In this document: positions 23,533-32,226 of the stretch, in pieces
Numbering within the stretch: the first letter of the stretch is position 1
Layout: every line of letters begins with the position of its first letter
Source: Pseudomonadota bacterium
GTDB taxonomy: Bacteria; Pseudomonadota; Gammaproteobacteria; Burkholderiales; Rhodocyclaceae
NCBI GenBank assembly: GCA_018241725.1
Contig: JAFEDI010000093.1
Coordinates: 1 to 64,000 of the forward strand
Reading direction: 5' to 3'
Length of the DNA: 64,000 bases
The notes under the pieces: model-generated
What the model was told of the DNA's origin: nothing
Databases searched by the model: none
Seen by the model: only the letters and a program-made list of their open reading frames with translations
Program-made: the position numbers and the translations under genes

Positions 23533-25290
23533 CTACATGGACTCCCCGGAAGCGGCAGACGTGGCGCCCTGACGGGCAACCTGCAAGGGTTTCAAGGGCG
23601 CATCGGCCGGCACGCCGAGAGTTCTCAGGGCACCGCCCATCACCTGCGCGAAGACCGGGCCCGCGACGTCACCGCCGTAGTGCTTGCCGCCCGTCGGTTC
23701 GTCGATCATCACTGCGACGATCAGGCGCGGATCGGAAATCGGCGCGATGCCGACGAAGGACGCCACGTACTTGAGCGCATAGCGGCCGCCGACCAGCTTC
23801 ATGGCCGTCCCGGTCTTGCCGCCAACGCGGTAGCCCGGAATATTGGCCTGGGTGGCGGTCCCTCCCGGCTGAACCACCATTTCGAGCATCTGGCGCACTT
23901 CACGGGCAGTTTGTGGGGAAAACACCTGCGTACCATGCAGCGGGGGCGCATCCAGACGCGACAGGGATAACGGCACCATGTCACCGTCGCGGGCAAACAC
24001 CTGGTAGGCATTGGCCATCTGCATCAGGCTCACCGAGATACCGTGGCCATAGGACATCGTGGCCTGCTCGATCGGACGCCAGCTCTTGGCCGGACGCAAG
24101 CGACCACCGACCTCCCCCGGGAACCCGAGCTTCAGTGGCGAACCGAAGCCAAGGTTGTCGAACATCTTCCACATCACTTCGGGCTGGAAGGTCAGCGCCA
24201 TCTTGGCTGCGCCGATGTTCGACGACTTCTGGATCACCTGAGCCACGGTCAAGGCGCCATGGGGGTGGGCATCAGAAATCGTCGCAGTGCCGATGGTCAT
24301 CCGCCCCGGCGCACAATTGATGATGGTATTTGACGTGAACTTGCCGTTCTCGAGGGCCAGAGCCGCCGTGAAGGGCTTCATCGTCGAACCCGGCTCGTAG
24401 GTGTCGGTCAGGGCCCGGTTGCGCAACTGATCACCGGTGAGATGAACCCGGTTGTTCGGATTGAAGGTCGGCGCATTGGCCAGCGCCAGGATCTCGCCAG
24501 TCTTTGCATCGAGCACCACCACACCGCCGGCCTTGGCCTTGTTGTCAGTGATGGCCTGCTTCAGTGCCGCGTGGGCCAGGTACTGGATCTTATTGTCGAG
24601 CGCCAGCGCCACTTCCTTACCATCCTGTGGCGGACGGATGGACTGCACGTCCTCGACCACATTACCACGCCGGTCCTTGACGACCCGACGGGAACCGGGC
24701 TTTCCAGCCAGCGCCGATTCGTAAGCCAACTCAATGCCTTCCTGCCCCTTGTCGTCGACACCGGTGAAGCCCAGCATGTGGGCCGTAACCTCGCCACCGG
24801 GGTAGAAACGACGGTATTCCCGCTGGTCGTGGATGCCCGGCAGCTTCAGCGCAGCAATATGGTCCGCCAGTTCCGGCGAAACCTGACGCTTCAGATAGAC
24901 GAACTCCTTGTCCACCGCCAGCTTCTGGTTAACCTCGTTGACGTCCATCTCCAGCAAGCCGGCCAACTGGCGCGTCTGGGCCGGGCTGAGACGGGCATCC
25001 TCCGGAATCGCCCAGATCGACTTGACTGGCGAAGATACCGCCAGCACGTCCCCCTGACGGTCGGTGATCTTGCCACGGGTCGCCGGCACGCTCAGCAGAC
25101 GAGCGTAACGAGACTCGCCCTTGGCCTGCAGGAACTGGTCATTGACGCCCTGCAGATAGGCCGCCCGGCCGATCAGCGCCAGCGAGCCGCCAAGCAGGCA
25201 CAGCAGCACGAAGCGCGGGCGCCAGGCCGGCAACTCGGAACGCAGGAGAGGATTGTGATTGAAGGTGACGCCCTTCTTGGCCTTGGTCAT
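23533..25290 (-). CDS. ftsI: Septal penicillin-binding protein 3 (FtsI)
   Basis: FtsI is the class B transpeptidase that crosslinks septal peptidoglycan with FtsW. I use the ATG at 25290, giving 585 residues starting MTKAKKGVTFNHNPLL, because it overlaps ftsL by 4 nt; the upstream extension is non-conserved. One membrane helix (about 28-48) is followed by the dimerisation domain. The transpeptidase has PGSTMKPFTAAL (SxxK serine), KSSNIGA (SxN) and GKTGTAMKL (KTG). All three catalytic motifs are intact. Confidence 0.97.
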   Translation of the reverse strand: MTKAKKGVTFNHNPLLRSELPAWRPRFVLLCLLGGSLALIGRAAYLQGVNDQFLQAKGESRYARLLSVPATRGKITDRQGDVLAVSSPVKSIWAIPEDARLSPAQTRQLAGLLEMDVNEVNQKLAVDKEFVYLKRQVSPELADHIAALKLPGIHDQREYRRFYPGGEVTAHMLGFTGVDDKGQEGIELAYESALAGKPGSRRVVKDRRGNVVEDVQSIRPPQDGKEVALALDNKIQYLAHAALKQAITDNKAKAGGVVVLDAKTGEILALANAPTFNPNNRVHLTGDQLRNRALTDTYEPGSTMKPFTAALALENGKFTSNTIINCAPGRMTIGTATISDAHPHGALTVAQVIQKSSNIGAAKMALTFQPEVMWKMFDNLGFGSPLKLGFPGEVGGRLRPAKSWRPIEQATMSYGHGISVSLMQMANAYQVFARDGDMVPLSLSRLDAPPLHGTQVFSPQTAREVRQMLEMVVQPGGTATQANIPGYRVGGKTGTAMKLVGGRYALKYVASFVGIAPISDPRLIVAVMIDEPTGGKHYGGDVAGPVFAQVMGGALRTLGVPADAPLKPLQVARQGATSAASGESM

Positions 25291-25553
25291 GGCCGCTCCT
25301 CGATGGCAATGATCTGCCCAGACTGAGGCGGGCGCATCGCGAGTTTTTCGCGAGCGAGCTTTTCGATACGGGCGTGAGCAGCCCAAGTGCTCTGCTCCAA
25401 CTGGAGCTGCCCCCACTCGACTTCCAGCTGGCTGGAGCGCTGCTGCTCCCGCTCGACGGCGGCATACAGCTTGCGGGCCTGGTGCTGGGACGCAACGACA
25501 CCAAGGCTGCTGGCCACCACCAGCATCAGGAGGAATCCGTTGAGACGCGCCAT
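25287..25553 (-). CDS. ftsL: Cell division protein FtsL
   Basis: FtsL is a small bitopic divisome protein that bridges FtsQ/FtsB and FtsWI. With the ATG at 25553 it has 88 residues: a short cytoplasmic tail, a membrane helix (about 3-21) and a heptad-like coiled coil (about 22-70, RKLYAAVEREQQRSSQLEVE). The gap to the rsmH stop is one base, and the end overlaps ftsI by 4 nt. The upstream in-frame ATG would overlap rsmH and looks unnecessary. Confidence 0.93.
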   Translation of the reverse strand: MARLNGFLLMLVVASSLGVVASQHQARKLYAAVEREQQRSSQLEVEWGQLQLEQSTWAAHARIEKLAREKLAMRPPQSGQIIAIEERP

Positions 25554-25554
25554 G

Positions 25555-26481
25555 TCAGGCCTCCAGCCTCTCGGCAATACGCATCACGGCACTGCGCGAA
25601 CGCGGATTGGCGGCCACTTCGGCATCGGACGGCCACACGGGTTTGCCCACCAACGCCAGCTTCGGCTTCGGCAGATCGACCGCGCGGACCGGCAGACGAG
25701 CGGGAAGCTGTGGCGGACGAGACTCATCCCGCATGAAGCGCTTGACGATGCGGTCTTCAAGCGAGTGGAAACTGATCACCACCAGTCGGCCTCCCACAGC
25801 CAGCCTTGCAACAACCTGTGGAAGAACTAGCGACAGTTCCTCGAGCTCTTGATTGACACAAATCCGTAGAGCCTGGAAGGTGCGCGTCGCGGGGTGCTGG
25901 CCCGGCTCGCGTGTGCGGACCGCTTTTTCCACGATCGCGGCAAGTTGTCTAGTGGTTGCAACAGCCCCCCCTGCCCGAGCAGCTGCAATCGCCTTTGCAA
26001 TCTCATAAGCAAACCGTTCTTCACCGTATTCCCTCAGTACGCGGGTGATGTCAGCAATCGGCGCATCCGCCAGCCATTCCGCGGCGGTCACCCCGCGGGT
26101 CGTATCCATTCGCATGTCGAGCGGCGCATCGAACCGGAAGCTCATGCCCCGCTCCGCCTCATCCAGCTGGGGGGATGACACACCCAGATCCAGCAGGACA
26201 CCGTCCACCCTCTCGACCCCCCGCTCGGCAAGGGCCTCGGCGAAACCCGAAAACGGCACATGCACCAGTTCGAAGCGCGGATCCGCAATTGCCAGCCCCG
26301 CGGCAATCGCCACCGGGTCCCGGTCAAAGGCGATCAGGCGCCCCTTCGGCCCGAGCTTCGCCAGAATTGCTCGACTGTGCCCGCCACGCCCGAAGGTGCC
26401 GTCCACATAGACGCCGTCCGGCTTGATAGCCAGGGCTGCCACTGCCTCGTTCAGTAGCACCGTGATATGCGGTGTATTCAT
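25555..26481 (-). CDS. rsmH: 16S rRNA (cytosine1402-N4)-methyltransferase RsmH (MraW)
   Basis: RsmH methylates N4 of C1402 in the 16S rRNA decoding centre using SAM. The true start is the ATG at 26481 (308 residues, [17 protein letters not shown]), which overlaps the mraZ stop by one base. The SAM loop [16 protein letters not shown] and the C-terminal [17 protein letters not shown] are family signatures. Confidence 0.97.
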   Translation of the reverse strand: MNTPHITVLLNEAVAALAIKPDGVYVDGTFGRGGHSRAILAKLGPKGRLIAFDRDPVAIAAGLAIADPRFELVHVPFSGFAEALAERGVERVDGVLLDLGVSSPQLDEAERGMSFRFDAPLDMRMDTTRGVTAAEWLADAPIADITRVLREYGEERFAYEIAKAIAAARAGGAVATTRQLAAIVEKAVRTREPGQHPATRTFQALRICVNQELEELSLVLPQVVARLAVGGRLVVISFHSLEDRIVKRFMRDESRPPQLPARLPVRAVDLPKPKLALVGKPVWPSDAEVAANPRSRSAVMRIAERLEA

Positions 26482-26927
26482 CACAGCGGCAAAGTTTCCC
26501 AACCGGCAGGCATGAGCTGTTCGCCCAAGGCGAAGATCGCCTCCTGCTGTTTCTGCCAGCCGGCATCCGACCAAAGCTCGAAGTGATCGCCCTGCCCCAC
26601 CAGATGCACCTGTTTTTCCAGTTGAGCGAAGGCTCGCAATTCCGGCGCGATGAGCACACGCCCTGCCGAATCCACCTCCTCGTCACGGGCAAAGCCGACG
26701 AGGAGACGCTTGAGGAGGGCGGAATGCTGATCGAGGCTGGAGCCGGCTAACACCTTGTCACGGATCGGCAACCAGGCCGGTGCCGGATAGATCAGCAGGC
26801 AACGATGGGGATGAGCAGTGAGAACGAGTTGATTCTCGGCGAGCTTCGTCAGCACGTCCCGATGCCGCGCCGGAATCGCCAAGCGACCCTTCGCATCGAG
26901 ACTGAGCGCTGCAGCGCCTTGAAACAT
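26481..26927 (-). CDS. mraZ: Transcriptional regulator MraZ
   Basis: MraZ is an AbrB-fold ring-forming DNA-binding protein that represses its own division-cluster promoter. I use the ATG at 26927 (148 residues, [21 protein letters not shown]) because GGGGGAA lies about 5 nt before it. Two SpoVT-AbrB-like halves are seen, with the second around [18 protein letters not shown]. It is the first gene of the cluster, and its operator boxes are directly upstream. Confidence 0.96.
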   Translation of the reverse strand: MFQGAAALSLDAKGRLAIPARHRDVLTKLAENQLVLTAHPHRCLLIYPAPAWLPIRDKVLAGSSLDQHSALLKRLLVGFARDEEVDSAGRVLIAPELRAFAQLEKQVHLVGQGDHFELWSDAGWQKQQEAIFALGEQLMPAGWETLPL

Positions 26928-26960
26928 CACTTCCCCCACTTCTCCACTCGGATGAACCGG

Positions 26961-27003
26961 AAAAACTCACTTTTTCCCACTTTCATCCACTTCGCCCCAC
27001 TTT
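26961..27003 (-). promoter_or_regulatory. MraZ operator: four GTGRG-type boxes with 10-bp period
   Basis: Read on the minus strand, AAGTGGGGCG, AAGTGGATGA, AAGTGGGAAA and AAGTGAGTTT follow one another with exact 10-bp spacing. MraZ is known to bind direct GTGG-type repeats with one-turn spacing upstream of mraZ. The last box is the most degenerate. Two further GTGG words nearer the start codon (26935-26947) are off-phase at 8 bp. Confidence 0.85.
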
Positions 27004-27027
27004 AGAGGAAAAGAAATACTCGGTCAA
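26999..27027 (-). promoter_or_regulatory. Putative division-cluster promoter Pmra
   Basis: On the minus strand, TTGACC (27027-27022) and TAAAGT (27004-26999) are 17 bp apart. The start point would be near 26992, about 65 nt before the mraZ ATG. The -10 element overlaps the first MraZ box, which fits repression by occlusion. It was identified by eye. Confidence 0.6.
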
Positions 27028-27267
27028 CTTGACCGCCACGTAAATTTCTTTTTGACACAAGCACTTACAGTTAAGAAAGGCGTAAAGCAAATCCGCTTAT
27101 AAATCAATGCCCATGAGAAGGAATGCAAAAGTGCTGGATCAATTGCACGGCCCGCCGGACGCCATCCAGCGGAGAAAAAGAAGATGGAACGGGACACCAC
27201 CACGCCGCGGACGGACCGAAAAAGTCTCCGCGGGTGGAAAAAAGTGGGGAAACCGAGAATGTGGGGG

Positions 27268-27655
27268 AAGCCCGCCGATAAGCCGGGTTTTGTCGAGCGA
27301 CCGGATCGGATGATCCGGTCGCCGGGCAATCATTCCTCTGGTCGACGCGTTGCCACGCCGCTCTAGCAGCCTACCCGGGGACTCCGCGAGCAGCGTCAAC
27401 GTCCCCCTATTTGGCCTTGCCCCGGATGGGGTTTACCGTGCCGTCACTGTCACCAGTGCCGCGGTGGGCTCTTACCCCACCGTTTCACCCTTACCTGATC
27501 TCCGAAGAGCCATCGGCGGTCTGCTTTCTGTTGCACTTTCCGTCGCTTTCACCCGAAGGCTATGGCGCCCGGCCGTTAGCCGGCATCCTGCTCTATGGGG
27601 CCCGGACTTTCCTCGATGCGCGAACACCGCGATTGCCTGGCGAACTTCCCGGCGC
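27268..27655 (-). ncRNA. rnpB: RNase P RNA, bacterial class A
   Basis: RNase P RNA is the catalytic RNA that matures tRNA 5' ends. On the minus strand the conserved words appear in order: GAGGAAAGTCCGGGC near the 5' end, ACAGAAAGCAGACCGCC, GGTAAGGGTGAAA, AGAGGAATGATTG and the 3' ACAAAACCCGGCTTA. The length of about 385 nt fits class A. The 5' end is set by the long P1 pairing and a TATACT -10 element at 27658-27663, just upstream. The ends are accurate to a few bases. Placement upstream of mraZ is common in this group. Confidence 0.95.
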
Positions 27656-27691
27656 GCAGTATAGCGGGTTGCCCCTGTCCGTGCCCGAAAA

Positions 27692-28126
27692 TCACCCCGG
27701 ATCGCGCAACTCCGCCGCTTTTTCAACCACCTTGCCAACTACGCAATCCAGACGGGACATGAAGGCCGGGTCGTCCATACCCCCCCAAGCCGTCAGCGAA
27801 TCACCCACAGAAATCCCGACCTCCAGCCTGCCGCAAGCTGCGCTGCTGACAAGCCCCGGAAGGCGCCCGACAACCTTGCGTCCCAAATGCCCACCACCGA
27901 CCAGCACTACCACCACATCCTCACTGTTACGGGGATCCACACCCAGGCTACGGACACCGACAGCTCTCAGCGCAGCGCCATGGCGCTCCTCGATCTGCTT
28001 GACGATCTCCGGGTTGCCCTTGGGGCGCACCCCGTCGTCCGAAATGTGCACCTGGAAATACAGCACAGCGCCGACAGCCAGCAGGATTAGCACACACAGT
28101 GTCACCGCGAGTTTTCTTACATCCAT
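27692..28126 (-). CDS. Unrecognised membrane-anchored protein
   Basis: A 144-residue protein with one N-terminal hydrophobic helix (about 6-28), probably a signal anchor, and a soluble remainder that would face the periplasm. The remainder contains VVVVLVGGGHLGRKVVGR and two cysteines near the C-terminal half (about 96 and 125), which could form a disulfide. I do not recognise a family. I use the ATG at 28126; in-frame TTG upstream is possible. It lies directly upstream of rnpB in the same direction, so its transcript may run towards rnpB. Confidence 0.6.
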   Translation of the reverse strand: MDVRKLAVTLCVLILLAVGAVLYFQVHISDDGVRPKGNPEIVKQIEERHGAALRAVGVRSLGVDPRNSEDVVVVLVGGGHLGRKVVGRLPGLVSSAACGRLEVGISVGDSLTAWGGMDDPAFMSRLDCVVGKVVEKAAELRDPG

Positions 28127-28343
28127 GACTGTTACCGTAGTACACAATGAGGTTTATCGTCCCACGCAAATAGTTACAGCACCACACACCGCGGCAGGTG
28201 CATTCATGATCCAGGCGGACTTGTCAGCAAATATTGCAATAACTGGCTTCCGTTGCATTCGCTTACGCATGTAAGCGCCGCCCGTACGCCCCGCCATCGC
28301 CTCGGTGCTGCAATGAGAGCGTTCCGTTCCGGAGTCTACCAAG

Positions 28344-28901
28344 ATGACAACACGACTCATCCATTGCGTGGCACTCGCCATCCTCATGAGCACCGGGCTG
28401 CTCACCACCTATCCAGCCAGCGCTGACGGCCCGCATGGCCATGGCAGAGGGCCAGGCGGCTTTCCCGGCCATCGTGGGCCGATAGGCAACCCCGGATACT
28501 GGCATCACGGCTACCACAATGGAAATCTGGGCTGGTGGTGGGTCGCCGGCGCAACCTGGCTACTCTACCCACCGCCGGTCTATCCATACCCTCCGGTAGT
28601 CGTCCAGCAAGCCCCCGAGCCCGCCGTGGCCCAACCGGCACCGCAGCCCGCCGCGCAGAACTGGTACTTCTGCGACAGCGCCAACGCGTACTACCCCTAT
28701 GTACAAAGCTGCGCAGAAGGATGGCGTAGCGTACCCGCCACCCCTCCCGCCGGCCCCCAGAGTGCCCCTGGAACACAGAGCAATTGGTATTACTGCGACA
28801 GTGCCAAGACCTACTACCCCTATGTGCAGAGCTGCCCTGAAGGTTGGCGCGCCACACCGGCCTCGCCGCCTGGCAACGCGGCCTCCGGAGGTGCCCAATG
28901 A
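28344..28901 (+). CDS. Secreted protein with two Cys-pair repeats
   Basis: A 185-residue protein with a signal peptide (about 1-27, cleavage after ASA), a Gly/His/Pro-rich segment (28-62), a hydrophobic WWWVAGATWLLYPPP stretch, and a Pro/Ala/Gln linker. Two near-identical units follow at about 106-135 and 147-176, each reading WY(F/Y)CDSA..YYPYVQSC.EGWR. The two cysteines per unit could form a disulfide loop. Such proteins occur near lipoprotein genes in betaproteobacteria, but I know no assigned function. A GGAGG box for the next (broken) gene lies inside its end, with an ATGA overlap. Confidence 0.75.
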   Translation: MTTRLIHCVALAILMSTGLLTTYPASADGPHGHGRGPGGFPGHRGPIGNPGYWHHGYHNGNLGWWWVAGATWLLYPPPVYPYPPVVVQQAPEPAVAQPAPQPAAQNWYFCDSANAYYPYVQSCAEGWRSVPATPPAGPQSAPGTQSNWYYCDSAKTYYPYVQSCPEGWRATPASPPGNAASGGAQ

Positions 28902-29218
28902 AAGCCCCACACGTCTGACTCCCGCTCATTCTGTCAAGCGCCCGCGTCAGCCCCTGCAAAGCGGCCCTCACGGCGCTGTCATGCGGGCGCCGGGCAAGTT
29001 TCGGCCTGTTCGCCGTCGAGAATCGGCGGTGCAGCCTTTGGCATGCTTGCCGGTACTGCCAGCGGCGCCTCCCAGACTGGTTATTCCGGTGCCGATACCC
29101 AGCGCCGCTACGACATCACTTACCAGCAATGCAGTACACCAAGGGCAACCAACTACCGGACTGCGGTTATCGGCGCCCCCATCCAACCCCCAGCTACTGC
29201 TATCCACCTCCGTGCTGA
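28898..29218 (+). pseudogene. Decayed glycine-zipper lipoprotein-like gene
   Basis: An ATG with GGAGG 6 nt upstream overlaps the preceding stop (ATGA), as an intact second operon gene would. The frame reads MKAPHV and stops. Dropping one C restores MKAPTRLTPAHSV. Later a third frame gives GGAAFGMLAGTASGASQTGYSGADTQRRYDITYQQC, the typical end of a glycine-zipper protein. One further missing T after that Cys must be restored to continue as MYTKGNQLPDCGYRRPHP to a stop at 29216-29218. The central part of such proteins, with its repeated glycine zippers, is missing. At least two frameshifts plus a deletion make it a pseudogene unless the sequence itself has errors. Confidence 0.7.
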
Positions 29219-29283
29219 TCGCAGCGCACCACGGATGACTTCCCCTGCGCCGTCCGGCACAATCCGGCGCAGGAGAACCTTGC

Positions 29284-30447
29284 ATGAAATTCGATGTACT
29301 CGTCGTAGGCGCCGGACTGGCCGGTGCAGCCTTTGCCGCCGCATTACGCGGCAGCAGCCTAAAGATCGGGATTGTCGAAGCCCGCCCACCCTATCGCCCT
29401 ACCGGCTGGGATCCCCGTATCTACGCGATCAGCCCCAGCAATGCGGACTTCCTGACCGCCATCGGTATCTGGCCGCATCTGGACATCAGACGCATCGCGC
29501 CTGTCTATGACATGGAGATTTACGGCGATGCAGGCGGGAAGTTGGAGCTTTCCGCCTACGACTGCGGCCTGCGTGAGCTGGCCTGGATCGTCGAATCCAG
29601 CCTGATGCAGCAGGAACTATGGGAAACCGTAAAACGCCAGCACAACGTCACACTGCTGTGCCCTGCCGAACCCTCTGCGCTAGCCATGGATGACGATGCC
29701 GGCCGGTTGACGCTGGCCGATGGACGGCGCCTGGAAGCGCGCCTCATCGTCGCCGCCGACGGACGGGACTCGTGGGTCCGCCAGACGGCCGCGATCGGTG
29801 CACGCAATACCCCGTATGGCGAAAAGGGTGTAGTCGCCAACTTTCGCTGCGAGAAACCTCACCGAAACACGGCCTTCCAGTGGTTCCGCAAAGACGGCAT
29901 CCTCGCTTACCTCCCCCTGCCTGAGCAGCAGATGTCGATGGTATGGTCAGCGCCGGACGCCCTCGCTGACGAATTGGTCGCCCTGCCGCCATCCGAGTTG
30001 TGTGCCCGCGTCGCCGAAGCCGGCGAATACCGCCTCGGCGCCCTCGAGCTGGTCACCCCGGCGGCCGCCTTCGCGCTGCGCCTGATGCGCGTCGAAACCA
30101 TCGTGCAGCCGCGCCTGGCCCTCATCGGCGACGCCGCCCACGCGATCCACCCGCTTTCCGGGCACGGCATCAACCTCGGCTACCAGGACGCCCGCGTCCT
30201 CGCCGAACAACTCGCTACCCTGCCTGCCTGGCGGGATCCGGGCGAACTGTCGATCCTGCGCGCCTATGCCCGCGCCCGCGCCGAGGAAACCGCGCTCCTG
30301 CAGTACACCACGCATGGCCTCAACCGCCTGTTCAAGCCCGCCGACCCGCTTTTGTCCGGGCTGCGCAACTTCGGACTGAACCTCACCAACCGCCTGCCGG
30401 TCGTACGCAATGCGCTGATGCGCTATGCCATCGCCGGCCGCTTCTGA
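29284..30447 (+). CDS. UbiH/UbiF/COQ6-family FAD-dependent hydroxylase
   Basis: A 387-residue flavin monooxygenase, probably hydroxylating the ubiquinone ring. The N-terminal FAD loop is DVLVVGAGLAGAAFAAAL. DGRDSWVRQ near residue 158 is the family's DG motif. The C-terminal FAD-binding motif reads GDAAHAIHPLSGHGINLGYQD. AGGAG lies about 9 nt before the ATG. The exact ring position (UbiH, UbiF, UbiI, UbiL or UbiM type) cannot be told from motifs. dsbC follows 39 nt later in the same direction. Confidence 0.88.
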   Translation: MKFDVLVVGAGLAGAAFAAALRGSSLKIGIVEARPPYRPTGWDPRIYAISPSNADFLTAIGIWPHLDIRRIAPVYDMEIYGDAGGKLELSAYDCGLRELAWIVESSLMQQELWETVKRQHNVTLLCPAEPSALAMDDDAGRLTLADGRRLEARLIVAADGRDSWVRQTAAIGARNTPYGEKGVVANFRCEKPHRNTAFQWFRKDGILAYLPLPEQQMSMVWSAPDALADELVALPPSELCARVAEAGEYRLGALELVTPAAAFALRLMRVETIVQPRLALIGDAAHAIHPLSGHGINLGYQDARVLAEQLATLPAWRDPGELSILRAYARARAEETALLQYTTHGLNRLFKPADPLLSGLRNFGLNLTNRLPVVRNALMRYAIAGRF

Positions 30448-30486
30448 ACGCGCCGCCCCTGAACCTGCAGTCTCTGGAGATCCTGG

Positions 30487-31215
30487 ATGAAATTCCCCTT
30501 CGTACGCTCGCTGCTCGCCACCCTTTTTCTCGCAGCGGGTGTCGCCCATGCAGCCGACGAAGCCTCGGTCAAGAAAAACTTGGAGAGCTTCCTCAACGCC
30601 CCGGCCGTCGATAGCGTCAAGAAAACCCCCTACGGCAATCTGTACGAAGTGGTATTGAAGTCCGGAGAGCTGCTGTACACCGACTCTGGCGTCAGCTTCA
30701 TCATCGACGGCAGCCTGATCGACGCAAAGACGCGCAAGAACGTAACCCAGGCTCGCATGGCCCAATTGATGAAGATCGATTTCAATACCCTGCCGCTGGA
30801 TCACGCCATCAAACAGGTCCGCGGCAACGGCAAGCGCGTCATCGCCACTTTCGAAGACCCCAACTGTGGCTATTGCAAGCGCCTCGCCAAAGACATGCAA
30901 GGCCTCAAGGACGCCACGGTTTACACCTTCCTGTACCCGATCCTCAGCCCCGACTCCACCGAGAAGTCGAAGAACATCTGGTGCGCCAAGGACCGTGCCG
31001 GTGCATGGAACGACTGGATGACCGCAGCCAAGGCACCACCCGCTGCCGCCGCGAACTGCGACACCAGCGCCATCGAGCGCAATGTCGCCCTCGGCCAGAA
31101 GCTGAAGGTCAGCGGCACTCCGACCATCTTCACCGCCGATGGCAACCGCCTGCCCGGCGCAGTCCCGCTCGCCCAGCTCGAACAAGCAATGACTCAGGCC
31201 ACCGGCGGCAAGTAA
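30487..31215 (+). CDS. dsbC: Periplasmic thiol:disulfide isomerase DsbC
   Basis: DsbC corrects wrong disulfides in periplasmic proteins. The 242-residue precursor has a signal peptide (about 1-22, AHA), an N-terminal dimerisation domain and a thioredoxin fold. The active site is FEDPNCGYCKRLAKDM (CGYC) near residue 127. A cis-proline loop (VSGTPTIFTADG) and a second Cys pair (WCAKD and NCDTS) follow. GGAG lies 8 nt before the ATG. It is probably cotranscribed with the UbiH-family gene. Confidence 0.93.
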   Translation: MKFPFVRSLLATLFLAAGVAHAADEASVKKNLESFLNAPAVDSVKKTPYGNLYEVVLKSGELLYTDSGVSFIIDGSLIDAKTRKNVTQARMAQLMKIDFNTLPLDHAIKQVRGNGKRVIATFEDPNCGYCKRLAKDMQGLKDATVYTFLYPILSPDSTEKSKNIWCAKDRAGAWNDWMTAAKAPPAAAANCDTSAIERNVALGQKLKVSGTPTIFTADGNRLPGAVPLAQLEQAMTQATGGK

Positions 31216-31241
31216 GAAGGCTGAGCCAGCCGATCGGATTG

Positions 31242-32090
31242 TCAGGCCGCTGCGCGAGGGCGGCGCGGCCTGACGATAGGCCGGCAGCTGGCCGACGGCT
31301 GGCCGAACAGATAGCCCTGCATCCAATCCACGCCAGCATCCCGAGCTACATCCAGCTGCAGCGGATGCTCGATGCACTGGCACGCCACCTGGGCCCCGAG
31401 ACGGCGGATCTCCACGACCAGATCGCCCATCACCTTCCGGGCCAGGCTCAGATGGCCTGAATGCCCGATCAGGCTGCGATCCAGCTTGACCACGTCTGGC
31501 GCCAGCGCCTCCAGGCGCTCCAGATCGGATGTGTGACGCCCGAAATTGTCGATGGCGATCCGGTAGCCCCGCGCCCGATAGCCGGAAATCGCCCGCAGCA
31601 AATCCGGCAGCGCCTCGAAACCGTCGTCCGATACCTCCAGCACGATACGCTCCGGCGTCAGACCACAACGGGCCAGGATGGACTCGAAGACATGCCCGTG
31701 ATGCTCACGGATCGTGCGCAAGTGCTGGGGATGCACATTGAGGGACAGGAAGCCGCCATGCTGGTGGCGTTCCTGAAGGAAATTCAGCGCATGCAGCGTG
31801 CGCGCCAGCCGATCGAGATGCACCAACTCGGCATCGTCACGGGCATCGAGGAACACCGCCTGCGGCGACAGGCCCACGGCATTGCCCTCCAGCACCTCCA
31901 GGTGTGCCTCGTGGCCGAGCACCGCGTCGCCCTCCCGCGCCATCACCGGCTGAAACAGCGTGCCCAGCAGCATCGAGCCGAAGCGCGCCTGCACCCGGCC
32001 ATCGGCGATGACGAAGCTCTGCTCCGGCGCCGACGAGCAGGCCAGCTGGTTGCGTTTGTTGAAGTAATGGACGAGTTCTGTGAGGGGCAC
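31242..32090 (-). CDS. EAL-domain protein with an altered active site
   Basis: EAL domains hydrolyse or bind c-di-GMP. With the GTG at 32090, which has GGAG 6-7 nt upstream, the protein has 282 residues. It is a stand-alone EAL domain with a short N-terminal segment. The motif itself reads GHEAHLEV, the Asn (LSLNVHP), second Glu (IVLEVSDD), Lys (VVKLDRSL) and QGYLFGQP are kept. The paired aspartates of the DDFGTGYSS loop are replaced by DNFGRHTSD. Metal binding or loop 6 may therefore be impaired, pointing to a c-di-GMP sensor or weak enzyme. The upstream 136-bp gap follows mltA. Confidence 0.82.
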   Translation of the reverse strand: MPLTELVHYFNKRNQLACSSAPEQSFVIADGRVQARFGSMLLGTLFQPVMAREGDAVLGHEAHLEVLEGNAVGLSPQAVFLDARDDAELVHLDRLARTLHALNFLQERHQHGGFLSLNVHPQHLRTIREHHGHVFESILARCGLTPERIVLEVSDDGFEALPDLLRAISGYRARGYRIAIDNFGRHTSDLERLEALAPDVVKLDRSLIGHSGHLSLARKVMGDLVVEIRRLGAQVACQCIEHPLQLDVARDAGVDWMQGYLFGQPSASCRPIVRPRRPRAAA

Positions 32091-32226
32091 GATGTTCTCC
32101 CGCCGGTGAATCCTGCAGCGCCGGCTCTCCGGCTCCAAACCGGAGCACGATACCGGCGCCCCCCATGTCAGCCAACAATGAAATAACGCAAAACTTATTC
32201 CCTTCCGCAGCAACCCGCCGGTTGGC

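Noticed and set aside
27411-28274. A 287-codon plus-strand frame near rnpB
   Set aside because: It crosses the RNase P RNA on the opposite strand and the unknown membrane-anchored gene. It has Ser/Thr/Pro-rich non-coding character.
29947-31668. A 573-codon minus-strand frame over the UbiH-family gene and dsbC
   Set aside because: It lies opposite two genes with clear motifs and ribosome binding sites; its own translation has none.
32091-32226. Possible c-di-GMP riboswitch upstream of the EAL gene
   Set aside because: The gap does not show the conserved GEMM core words; only a GC hairpin and an A/T-rich stretch are visible.
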